Shown one piece after another: positions 57,523 through 64,000 of a stretch of 64,000 nt of DNA. This DNA is from CAZVFX01 sp964626565 (GTDB taxonomy: Bacteria; Myxococcota_A; UBA9042; CAIXZC01): assembly GCA_964626565.1 (NCBI GenBank), contig CAZVFX010000013.1:1-64000 (forward strand), read 5' to 3'. Each line of letters opens with the position of its first letter. Within the stretch, counting starts at the first letter, position 1. The position numbers were made by a program, and so were the translations under genes. Under the pieces are notes generated by a model. That model was not told the origin of the DNA. It did no database searches and worked only from the letters and a program-made list of their open reading frames with translations.

Positions 57523-59397
57523 CTACTTCATGGGTGCGCCATAGATTCGGGGCGCCATATCTCTCAGCAGAGGCGGGGCGTTCTGGATCAGCAGGGGAAC
57601 GAGAGTATCCGCCACCAGGAAACGATCAATCGGGGCCTCCGGCTCCAGAATCAGCATGTCCACCCCCGCGGCCTGGAACAACTCAAACCCTTCCGGGAGC
57701 GAGGCTTTGTCCACGAACGGTTTCCGCTCGTACAACTCGTCCCCGGTGATCCAGCGATAGTAATCTCCGTATCCCTTCTGCTCGAACGAAGGCAGCCAGT
57801 AGAGCAGGCAGTAGACCCTTCCGGTCACCGGCCCGGGCCGAGAGAGGAATCTTTCCACCGTCATGAACTCGTCGGGCCGGAGTCTCTCTATGTCACTATC
57901 GATGGTCTGGAAATACGCCCACACCAGCAGGTGGTGACGCCAGTTGGGCTCCTCGGGTATCCACGGCACCACCAGAGCCGCACCCCTCAGTTGGTTCGCC
58001 GCGTAGAAATTCAACGGCACCAGGTGCTCCCCGTAGTTCATGAACACCACGTCCCCTTCTGCCAACGGATTTTCGGCGAAATAATCCGCCACTGCGGGCA
58101 GGTCTTCCCCGTAGTAGAGTCTTGTGTCTCTTGCGAAATAGCGGGAGATCTGCCCGGCATCCGCGGCGGCCTGCGCCCCCAGCGCCACCACCGTCGCGAT
58201 GACAATCGTCCTGGTTGCACTCCGGCTGCGACCAGCGCTCCTCTTGCCGAGGGAGAGCACGCGATCCAGCAGGCCCGGTAGCGCAGCCGCCCCTGCACCC
58301 ACCCCCAATGCGAAAGGCACGAGGCAGGGCAGCAGATGGTACATCTCAAACCGGGCCACCCCGCCGAACGTCATGATGACGTAGAGCATAATAGACGGCC
58401 CCAGCAGCCAGGTGAGCACCAGCAGCGCTCGCCACATCCCCTTCCGCCAAAGGTCGACAATTCCCACCACGAACAGGGCGGAAATAACGGTGCGGAACAA
58501 CACCTTTCCCCCAGCCAGTTCCGCCCAAAACAGTTTCAGCAGGAAGAAGTCCTGAAACTCAGCCTCCATCCCTACCGGGTGCCGGGTTACGGTGAATGCA
58601 TAGCCGTAGTCTGCAATCACGTAGAACTGCAGCGCACACAAAGGAAGCGCCAGCAGAGCAGGAAACATGTATCTTTTGACCAGCTCTTCCGCTGTTGTCT
58701 TGCCGTCAACGGCCACCGCCTGCCCGACACGCCACCCCGGCCAGAACGCAAGCCCCACGAAAAATGCCCCCTGAATGACCAGGTACACTCCTCCCACTGC
58801 ATGGGACAGGCCGGTAAGCGCGGCGGCAGGCACAAACGCCAGCGCCCACACCCGGTTCTGGTGTAAAAAAACCTCAATCATGGCCAGCCAGGAAAGGGCG
58901 AAGAAGAAGGTGAGGTACGAAACCGCCCGCGCATCCTGGGAATGGTAGATGTGAAAAAAACTCACCGCCAGCACCGCGGCGCCCGCGACCCCTGCAGCCC
59001 GGCTGCCGAGCCGCTGACCCAACCGATACACCACCGGAATGGTAAGCACACCGGTGATCGCGGCCAGCAGGCGGTGGTGAAACTCCAGCGGCTCCAGCCC
59101 CCACGAATACACCAGGTGGTGCCAGAAGAAACCCACCGCATCGGTTCCGGAATCAACGAGTTGAGCGAGGAACCGGTCGGAGCGGGCCGCGACGATTTCC
59201 TGGATCTCCCCCAGCCAGAACGGTTTTTGACCCAAGCGGAAGAAACGCAACCCGGCAGCCAGCAGAGTGATCCCCGCCAACAGCCCCAGGCCTAGGTACC
59301 GTTCCACCCGGGAACTGCTGTCCTCTTCCCCACGGCTGTCTCCCACTGGGCTCCCCGTGCTGACGAAAGATGCTACTCCACGCTGACCACTACCCAC
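57523..59397 (-). CDS. GT39-like multi-spanning glycosyltransferase with altered catalytic motif
   Basis: A 624-residue polytopic membrane protein with about ten hydrophobic segments up to residue 400 and a soluble C-terminal domain, the layout of GT-C/PMT (GT39) enzymes that transfer sugars from polyprenyl-phosphate donors. The first periplasmic loop reads FWLGEIQEIV where family members have W-x-D-E, so the essential Asp is Gly; the following HHRLLAAITGVLTIPVVY and FHIYHSQDARAV segments are typical. The protein may be inactive or use another residue. GTG start; the first 25 nt overlap the upstream gene. Its last 15 codons recur at 55517-55564. Confidence 0.82.
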   Translation of the reverse strand: MGSGQRGVASFVSTGSPVGDSRGEEDSSSRVERYLGLGLLAGITLLAAGLRFFRLGQKPFWLGEIQEIVAARSDRFLAQLVDSGTDAVGFFWHHLVYSWGLEPLEFHHRLLAAITGVLTIPVVYRLGQRLGSRAAGVAGAAVLAVSFFHIYHSQDARAVSYLTFFFALSWLAMIEVFLHQNRVWALAFVPAAALTGLSHAVGGVYLVIQGAFFVGLAFWPGWRVGQAVAVDGKTTAEELVKRYMFPALLALPLCALQFYVIADYGYAFTVTRHPVGMEAEFQDFFLLKLFWAELAGGKVLFRTVISALFVVGIVDLWRKGMWRALLVLTWLLGPSIMLYVIMTFGGVARFEMYHLLPCLVPFALGVGAGAAALPGLLDRVLSLGKRSAGRSRSATRTIVIATVVALGAQAAADAGQISRYFARDTRLYYGEDLPAVADYFAENPLAEGDVVFMNYGEHLVPLNFYAANQLRGAALVVPWIPEEPNWRHHLLVWAYFQTIDSDIERLRPDEFMTVERFLSRPGPVTGRVYCLLYWLPSFEQKGYGDYYRWITGDELYERKPFVDKASLPEGFELFQAAGVDMLILEPEAPIDRFLVADTLVPLLIQNAPPLLRDMAPRIYGAPMK

Positions 59398-59957
59398 TTA
59401 CCGCGGATCTTCGTGAAATGAAGGATCAGTTCCTCCCGCACTTCCTCTTCCCCGGCGGCTGCGCCTTTGGCGAGAAAATCGGCCCACAACTCGCAGGTCT
59501 GAAAATCCTTTTCCTTGCCGAAATCGAGTTGACGGAAGGTCAACTTCGCCTCCTTCATCTTCTCCGACTTCTTGGTGAAATTCTCACGCAACCCGTCGAC
59601 GTATTCCTGCCACCCCCGCGCCGCAATTTCTATGCTGTGGACCTTCTCGTAGAAGTGAGAGTAACGTTTGCGGTCAACCATGAGCTTCTTTTCGAAAAGC
59701 TCGAAATCCTTCGCCGCAATCGCGTCCGCTACCTTCTGTGCGGCCGCCATAAGGGACTTGTCCTTGTTGTTCTTCGCCTCAATAGCCGGTCGTACAACTT
59801 TCGGCGCCGGTTCTTCTGCCTCTGCCGGGGCCGGTTCTTCTGCCTTTGCCGGGGCCGGTTCTTCTGCCTTTGGAGTCTGGGCAGATGCGGGGGCGGTCAA
59901 CAGGATCACAGTGGCTGCAGCTACGGCAGCAAAGACACATTTTCCAGTCATCATCAC
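59373..59957 (-). CDS. Exported protein with K-A-E-E-P-A-P-A repeats
   Basis: A 194-residue exported protein of unknown function. A signal peptide ends near A-S-A. A spacer of three near-identical K-A-E-E-P-A-P-A units follows (about 29-52). The C-terminal domain (about 65-194) has helices (MAAAQKVADAIAAKDFELFEKKL) followed by a strand pattern ending KIRGKWVVVSVE, like NTF2/SnoaL-type or DUF-type small domains. I use the GTG at 59957 because GGAGG lies 8 nt upstream; ATGs follow immediately and are possible. It overlaps the GT39-like gene by 25 nt and is probably co-transcribed with it. Confidence 0.7.
   Translation of the reverse strand: MMMTGKCVFAAVAAATVILLTAPASAQTPKAEEPAPAKAEEPAPAEAEEPAPKVVRPAIEAKNNKDKSLMAAAQKVADAIAAKDFELFEKKLMVDRKRYSHFYEKVHSIEIAARGWQEYVDGLRENFTKKSEKMKEAKLTFRQLDFGKEKDFQTCELWADFLAKGAAAGEEEVREELILHFTKIRGKWVVVSVE
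59809..59872 (-). repeat. 24-nt tandem repeat (2.7 copies)
   Basis: A 24-nt unit begins at 59809, 59833 and 59857 (last copy partial), with one or two base differences. It encodes the K-A-E-E-P-A-P-A spacer of the 194-residue protein. Copy number could vary between strains. Confidence 0.75.
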
Positions 59958-60000
59958 GAGGTGGTCCTCCACATTGTCGCCAGCGGCACAACCGCGAGTA

Positions 60001-60027
60001 TTGCGGCTGGTCCGTTCGTGCTATAAT
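60001..60027 (+). promoter_or_regulatory. Extended -10 promoter for the LETM1-like gene
   Basis: A perfect TATAAT (60022-60027) preceded by TGC (extended -10), with a TTGCGG at 60001-60006 and a short 15 nt spacer. It overlaps the opposing promoter at 60026-60054. Confidence 0.6.
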
Positions 60028-60054
60028 GATAGGAGGCGGGCGGAGAAAACACAA
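60026..60054 (-). promoter_or_regulatory. Candidate promoter for the exported-protein/GT39 operon
   Basis: On the minus strand TTGTGT (60054-60049), a 17 nt spacer and TATCAT (60031-60026). The two -10 elements share bases 60026-60027. Confidence 0.5.
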
Positions 60055-60069
60055 CAGGGATGTAGAGTC

Positions 60070-61011
60070 ATGCTCGGGGGAACGGAAAGGGTTGGCAGAC
60101 TAGAACGGGTGGTGCGCCGTCTGCGTCGGCGGGGGTTGGACGAAGCCGCCGATAAGGTAGAGAGTCTGTCGAGCCGGTTCCGATCCGCGGTCAATGCCTC
60201 ATCGTGGTTCGCACGTAAGCGCGGGCGTTTCGCAGTGGTGATGCGCCGCCACATATTGAACGCGGAAAAAGAGGTGAAGGAGACAGCCCACCTACTCGAC
60301 GTGGCCCGCCGCCTGCTGGTGGACAGAGAGCCGGTCTCCGACGAGGACCGGACCCTGGCCCGGGAGCAGTTCCTCGATCTGCTGAAGACTGTTCCCGCTT
60401 CCGCAGTACTGGCGGGAACCTTCCTCATTCCCGTCCCCGGCGCCCAGCCGGTGCTGGCGCCTATCCTCATGGACAGGCTCGGGCTGCTCCCTTCGGCCTG
60501 GACCGAATCGGAAGCGGAGAAAGACCTGCGCGACCTTGTCCGCACCGCGGCAAGTCACGGTTTGACCGACGTTGCCGAGGATCTCCGGGAGGTTCTCGCC
60601 AGGCTTCGTATCGATAAGACGAAAGTCGACCGCCTGGCCCGGTACGTGAAAAGGAACCCCGAGTGGAACGTCTTCTTCGATGAAGACTTCGACCAGAAGA
60701 TAAGCCAGGAGGAGCTGATTTCGCTGCTGCGCAGGATCCAGGTCACCGGGCTCGAGGCAGGAGCGGCAGGAGAGGTGAAAGAGTGGTACATCTACTACAC
60801 CGACACTGGAAACTTCGATGCCCAGCGCACCACCGAGTTCTTTCTGCAGTACGGCGGCGACACGGTCAAAGGCCCGTACACGTTTTCAACCATTACCGGC
60901 CGCTACGCTCAGTGGCCCAACGTCCTGGTGCGCCGAGGCGAGGAAGGGTGGTGGGTGCCCCTGTGGGCCCTGCTGGAAGAGATGTATGGCATCACCATAG
61001 CCACGCCCTGA
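60070..61011 (+). CDS. LETM1-like protein with GYF-like C terminus
   Basis: A 313-residue protein. Residues about 1-90 form basic amphipathic helices. Residues about 100-140 (FLDLLKTVPASAVLAGTF, then L-I-P-V-P-G-A-Q-P-V-L-A-P-I-L) match the LETM1 core: a hydrophobic segment with two Pro turns and a P-S-x-W end. LETM1 proteins in mitochondria act in ion homeostasis and ribosome docking; bacterial members are uncharacterised. Residues about 235-310 carry WYIYYTD...GPYTFSTITGRYAQWP...WWVPL, a pattern like GYF_2 domains. I use the ATG at 60070; longer frames from 59668 overlap the opposite gene and are shadows. It converges on queA with no gap. Confidence 0.75.
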   Translation: MLGGTERVGRLERVVRRLRRRGLDEAADKVESLSSRFRSAVNASSWFARKRGRFAVVMRRHILNAEKEVKETAHLLDVARRLLVDREPVSDEDRTLAREQFLDLLKTVPASAVLAGTFLIPVPGAQPVLAPILMDRLGLLPSAWTESEAEKDLRDLVRTAASHGLTDVAEDLREVLARLRIDKTKVDRLARYVKRNPEWNVFFDEDFDQKISQEELISLLRRIQVTGLEAGAAGEVKEWYIYYTDTGNFDAQRTTEFFLQYGGDTVKGPYTFSTITGRYAQWPNVLVRRGEEGWWVPLWALLEEMYGITIATP

Positions 61012-62052
61012 TCATAGCAGCAGCATGCAGTCACCGTAGCTGTAGAAACGGTAGCGTTCCCGCACCGCTTCTTCATACGCTCCCATTACCCGGTCCCGCC
61101 CCGCCAGCGCCGAAACCAGCATCAGTAACGTCGAGCCGGGAAGGTGGAAGTTCGTCAGCAGCCGGTCCACCGCCTGAAACCGGAAACCCGGATAGATAAA
61201 CAGCTCGCTGTACCCCGGCCCGGCCGCGATCTTGCCGCCACCTTCCCGCGCTGCGGACTCAAGGCACCTGACGGTGGTGGTGCCTACGGCCAGCACCGGC
61301 CGTCTGTCGCGGCGGGCCGCATTCACCGCGGCAGCCGTTTCCTCCGGCACCGTGTAGTGCTCCCCTTCCATTTGGTGGCTTTCCACCGTCTCCACCCGTA
61401 CCGGCTGGAAGGTGCCCGGACCCACGTGCAAAGTCACCGGGGCCAACCCGCAGCCCAGCTTCCGCACGGACTCCCTCACAGCGGGGGAAAAATGTAGACC
61501 CGCGGTAGGTGCGGCCACCGACCCGGGCTCACGGGCAAAGATGGTCTGATAGCGCTCACGATCCGCCGCGTCGTCGGCTAGCGCCTCCCGCCGAATGTAA
61601 GGCGGCAGCGGTGTGGACCCTTCCCGGTGGAACAGCTCCATCAAGTCGGTGCCTTCCGGTGCCCTCAGGGTCGCTCTTCCTCCTCCCAACAGCTCTTCCA
61701 CCCTCAGTTTGATGCCGGTTCTCGCCAGGGTCAGTTCGGCTCCGGGGGCAACCCCCTTTGAACTGCGGGTCATGGCGGCAAAGACCGCGTCGGGACACAC
61801 CTTCAGCGCCAGCAGTTCCACTCGTCCGCCGGTATTCTTTCGAGCCCACAAGCGGGCCGGGAATACCCGCGTGTCGTTGAAGACGATCAGTTCGTCACCG
61901 GAAAGCAGGGACGGCAGATCCACAAATCTGCGGTGGTGGAGGCGGTCCCCCTTTCGGTCCAATACCAGCATGCGGGCGCCGTCACGAGATTCCGGCGGCT
62001 CCTGGGCAATGAGTTCTTCGGGAAGGTCGTATTCGAATTGGGAGCGCTTCAC
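61012..62052 (-). CDS. queA: tRNA preQ1(34) S-adenosylmethionine ribosyltransferase-isomerase
   Basis: A 346-residue QueA, which adds the ribosyl moiety of AdoMet to preQ1 in tRNA to form epoxyqueuosine. The N terminus F-E-Y-D-L-P-E-E-L-I-A-Q-P/E-P is diagnostic. Other blocks are FNDTRVFPARL, PPYIRR, the AAPTAGLHF motif, LHVGPGTFQPV, VGTTTVRCLES and the C-terminal TNFHLPGSTLLMLVSA. Length is normal. It follows glyA by 7 nt and is the second gene of that operon. Confidence 0.97.
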   Translation of the reverse strand: MKRSQFEYDLPEELIAQEPPESRDGARMLVLDRKGDRLHHRRFVDLPSLLSGDELIVFNDTRVFPARLWARKNTGGRVELLALKVCPDAVFAAMTRSSKGVAPGAELTLARTGIKLRVEELLGGGRATLRAPEGTDLMELFHREGSTPLPPYIRREALADDAADRERYQTIFAREPGSVAAPTAGLHFSPAVRESVRKLGCGLAPVTLHVGPGTFQPVRVETVESHQMEGEHYTVPEETAAAVNAARRDRRPVLAVGTTTVRCLESAAREGGGKIAAGPGYSELFIYPGFRFQAVDRLLTNFHLPGSTLLMLVSALAGRDRVMGAYEEAVRERYRFYSYGDCMLLL

Positions 62053-62059
62053 TGGCGGC

Positions 62060-63316
62060 TCACGGCACGCGGATGCCGGGCGGGGGAAAGGCCTGGCAGA
62101 ATTCGGCCACTTCCGCCTTGATGCCGGCCTGTGCCTCGCGGTTCTTCTTTACCTCGACAGCACGGTCGATGAAGTCGGCAATCGCGGTCATTTCGGCCTC
62201 TTTCATCCCTCGGGATGTGACTGCCGGTGTGCCGATGCGAATGCCGCTGGGGTCGAAAGGTTTGCGCGGGTCGAAGGGGATCGTGTTCATGTTGCAAACG
62301 ATTCCGCATCGGTCGAGCACCTTGGCCAACTTCCGGCCCCTGGTTCCGCGGCTGGTCGCGTCGATGAGGATCAGGTGGTTGTCGGTGCCGCCGGTCATCA
62401 ATTTGAAACCCTTTTCGCACAGTGCGTCGGACAGCGCTTTTGCGTTCTTCACAATCTGTGCGCCGTACGCCTTGAATTCGGGGGTGGCAGCTTCTTTCAG
62501 AGCCACCGCGATCGCAGCGGTGGTGTGGTTGTGGGGCCCACCCTGCAGTCCCGGGAAAACCGCACGGTCGATCTGGTCGGCCACCTCCTCCTTGCACATG
62601 AGCATGCCGCCCCGAGGCCCGCGCAAAGTCTTGTGGGTCGTGGTGGAAACCACGTCGGCGTACGGAACCGGGCTCGGGTGCTCACCCGCGGCAATGAGGC
62701 CCGCAATGTGCGCAATATCGGCCAGGAAGTATGCCCCCACCTCTTTGGCGATGGAACCGAATACGTCGAAATGGATCGTACGCGGGTAGGCAGTCGCACC
62801 CGCGACGATGAGTTTGGGCCGAACCTTCTTCGCCAAATCTCTTAGCGCGTCGTAGTCCAGCCGCTGGTCTTCCTCGCTCACCGTGTATTGCACCGAGTTA
62901 TAGTATGCCCCGGTAATGCTGACGTCCCATCCGTGAGTCAGGTGGCCGCCGTGGTACAGATGCATGCCCATGACGGTGTCACCCGGTTTCAGCAGCGCAA
63001 AGTAGACGCCGAGGTTGGCGGGAGAACCGCTGTACGGCTGCACATTGGCGCGGTCTGCACCGAACAGTTCGCAGGCCCGCGTCTTGGCCAACTCCTCCAC
63101 CTGGTCGATGACCTTCTGACCCTCGTAGTAGCGCTTGCCCGCATACCCTTCCGAGTATTTGTTGGTGAGCACGGAACCGGTCGCTTCCAGCACCGCGTCG
63201 GAGACGTAGTTTTCCGACGGTATCAATCGAATGGCCTCGAACTGCCGAACTTCCTCCTGCTCCACCAGCCCGCAAACCTCAGGATCAACCTTCCTCAAGC
63301 TCTCCAAATGGTGCAT
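62060..63316 (-). CDS. glyA: Serine hydroxymethyltransferase
   Basis: A 418-residue PLP enzyme interconverting serine and glycine with transfer of a one-carbon unit to tetrahydrofolate. The PLP lysine is in SVVTTTHKTLRGPRGG-type context (VVSTTTHKTLRGPRGG here). Other family blocks are LIPSENYVSDAV, NKYSEGYAGKRYYEG, NVQPYSGSPAN and FPGLQGGPHNH. Length is normal. The ATG follows GGAGGGGTG 5 nt upstream. It leads an operon with queA; folC, the other folate gene, is at 47.7-49 kb. A promoter is at 63350-63378. Confidence 0.97.
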   Translation of the reverse strand: MHHLESLRKVDPEVCGLVEQEEVRQFEAIRLIPSENYVSDAVLEATGSVLTNKYSEGYAGKRYYEGQKVIDQVEELAKTRACELFGADRANVQPYSGSPANLGVYFALLKPGDTVMGMHLYHGGHLTHGWDVSITGAYYNSVQYTVSEEDQRLDYDALRDLAKKVRPKLIVAGATAYPRTIHFDVFGSIAKEVGAYFLADIAHIAGLIAAGEHPSPVPYADVVSTTTHKTLRGPRGGMLMCKEEVADQIDRAVFPGLQGGPHNHTTAAIAVALKEAATPEFKAYGAQIVKNAKALSDALCEKGFKLMTGGTDNHLILIDATSRGTRGRKLAKVLDRCGIVCNMNTIPFDPRKPFDPSGIRIGTPAVTSRGMKEAEMTAIADFIDRAVEVKKNREAQAGIKAEVAEFCQAFPPPGIRVP

Positions 63317-63349
63317 TTTTCACCCCTCCAAGCAACCAGAACGAAGCCA

Positions 63350-63378
63350 AAACTACCTCAGTTGAATTTGCCAGTCAA
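63350..63378 (-). promoter_or_regulatory. Probable promoter of glyA-queA
   Basis: On the minus strand TTGACT (63378-63373), a 17 nt spacer and TAGTTT (63355-63350), about 34 nt upstream of the glyA ATG. Confidence 0.5.
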
Positions 63379-63400
63379 TAGACTCGCCGGGATACCGATG

Positions 63401-63429
63401 TTGACTATCTGCATTTGAATGCATAAAAT
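63401..63429 (+). promoter_or_regulatory. Strong promoter of the toxin-antitoxin operon
   Basis: TTGACT (63401-63406), a 17 nt spacer and TAAAAT (63424-63429), 35 nt upstream of the antitoxin ATG at 63464. It excludes the earlier ATG at 63419. Confidence 0.75.
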
Positions 63430-63438
63430 GGAAATGCA
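63410..63438. promoter_or_regulatory. Probable antitoxin operator
   Basis: TGCATTT (63410-63416) and its complement AAATGCA (63432-63438) flank the -10 hexamer, and TGCATTTGAATGCA within it is itself palindromic. This fits autorepression by the ribbon-helix-helix antitoxin-toxin complex. Confidence 0.55.
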
Positions 63439-63463
63439 TGGAAGTGTACTTGCTGGAGGGGAC

Positions 63464-63718
63464 ATGAGAACGACGGTGGAGATACCTGATCGGCTTCGCG
63501 CAGCACTGCACGCGACGGCTGCACAACGAGGGTACAGGGGTTTTTCGAAACTTGTCGAGGAGGCGCTGGACCTCTATTTTGCCCGGCTGGCGGAGACGGA
63601 CGAACAGCTTGCTCTTGTCGTCGGGCTGAAAGGGAGCTGGAGTGATGAGGACGCAGATGAGGCCAGGGATGTCATCCGGGACCTGCGTGAACTGTGGAAC
63701 GAAGGGGCGAAGTCGTGA
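63464..63718 (+). CDS. Ribbon-helix-helix antitoxin (VapB-like)
   Basis: An 84-residue antitoxin. The N-terminal strand-helix-helix (RTTVEIPDRLRAALHATAAQ, then SKLVEEALDLYF) is the ribbon-helix-helix DNA-binding fold, with a C-terminal toxin-binding helix (DEDADEARDVIRDLRELW). The ATG at 63464 follows GGAGGGG; upstream ATGs lie in the operator. The stop overlaps the toxin start (GTGA). It is expected to neutralise the PIN-domain toxin and to repress the operon. Confidence 0.87.
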   Translation: MRTTVEIPDRLRAALHATAAQRGYRGFSKLVEEALDLYFARLAETDEQLALVVGLKGSWSDEDADEARDVIRDLRELWNEGAKS

Positions 63719-64000
63719 GACCGCACAATCACCCAGGCGCGGTGGTTGCCGACACGGATGTGATCATCGATTTCCTCAACGGCCGCGAGCCGGCTGCGGG
63801 GAAGGTCGAGCGCCTGTTGGCCGAGCGACGTCTTGCCATCGCGGCCGTGACTCTTTTTGAATTGAGGGCCGGCGTGGCCTCTACTCGCCGACTGGCAGCC
63901 ATAGACAGTTTGTGCGGATTTGTGTCGGTCATACCTTTTTCGGCCAAAGAGGCCGCAGTTGCGGCAGAACTCTACACGCTTCTGAAGGGGAGGGGAAAGC
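63715..64000 (+). CDS. PIN-domain toxin (VapC-like), truncated by window end
   Basis: The first 95 codons of a PIN-domain ribonuclease, running off the window. The GTG start overlaps the antitoxin stop. The first acidic residue of the active site is in VVADTDVIIDFLNG and the second (E) in TLFELRAGV, both as in VapC toxins, which cleave tRNA or rRNA in the presence of magnesium. Later acidic residues lie beyond the end. Confidence 0.85.
   Translation, partial: MRPHNHPGAVVADTDVIIDFLNGREPAAGKVERLLAERRLAIAAVTLFELRAGVASTRRLAAIDSLCGFVSVIPFSAKEAAVAAELYTLLKGRGK

Noticed and set aside
59668..60069. N-terminal extension of the LETM1-like frame (frame opens at 59668)
   Set aside because: It is Ala/Ser-rich, antisense to the 24-nt repeat gene, and upstream of the TATAAT promoter at 60022; the ATG at 60070 is used.

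Overview
The window is 64 kb of GC-rich DNA from a diderm bacterium. It carries lipobox-bearing lipoproteins, a beta-barrel outer-membrane protein, a TPR-PEGA protein and a large set of secreted proteins built from Cys/Asp-rich motifs (C-D-D-G-x-x-C-T, and the MopE-type C-D-G-x-D-N-D-C-D-G). That mix is typical of Myxococcota and neighbouring former Deltaproteobacteria. No rRNA, phage, insertion sequence or CRISPR array is visible. One tRNA (Ser, UGA) is present. Housekeeping genes are interleaved with single surface-protein genes, so this looks like ordinary chromosome rich in exported proteins rather than a mobile island.

Layout. 0-5.9 kb: an exported beta-sandwich protein, Maf pyrophosphatase, small lipoproteins, an NHL-propeller lipoprotein and a CYTH protein. 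5.8-12.4 kb: an orphan beta-class adenine methyltransferase, two Cys-rich exported proteins in one operon, then a propeller lipoprotein, a zinc-ribbon protein and CutA. 12.4-16 kb: sucC-sucD-ndk-rlmN operon on the minus strand. 16-28.3 kb: a 2009-residue lipoprotein with PPC-like modules, a 1677-residue lipoprotein with six about 250-residue repeats, and a Pro/Glu/Ala-rich lipoprotein whose stop codon abuts tRNA-Ser. 28.4-32.3 kb: a Gfo/Idh/MocA oxidoreductase followed by a metallopeptidase-propeller-barrel fusion. 32.6-38.5 kb: a TPR-PEGA protein and a 1565-residue lipoprotein with eleven MopE-type motifs and seven C-terminal propeller-like repeats. 38.6-49 kb: argS, ribBA, two Opp/Dpp ATPases without permeases, a LysM-M74 murein endopeptidase, a nucleotidyltransferase, a metallo-beta-lactamase-fold protein, a small outer-membrane barrel, a lipoprotein and folC. 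49-53.5 kb: two more Cys-rich exported proteins. 53.8-60 kb: methylmalonyl-CoA mutase large subunit, an FGE/SUMF1-type lipoprotein, a GT39-like membrane glycosyltransferase with an altered catalytic motif, and a coding remnant resembling that gene's 3' end. 60-64 kb: a LETM1-like protein, glyA-queA, and a VapBC-type toxin-antitoxin pair cut by the window edge.

Many intergenic gaps contain paired divergent sigma70-like promoters with 16-18 nt spacers. Several of these also settle start codons. The most unusual features are the modular Cys/Asp-rich surface proteins, the duplicated GT39 3' end in frame with the FGE gene stop, heptad tandem repeats just after two exported-protein genes, a G8 tract in a ribosome-binding site, and a large gene with no usual start codon. 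All functions are read from sequence; no database search was run.
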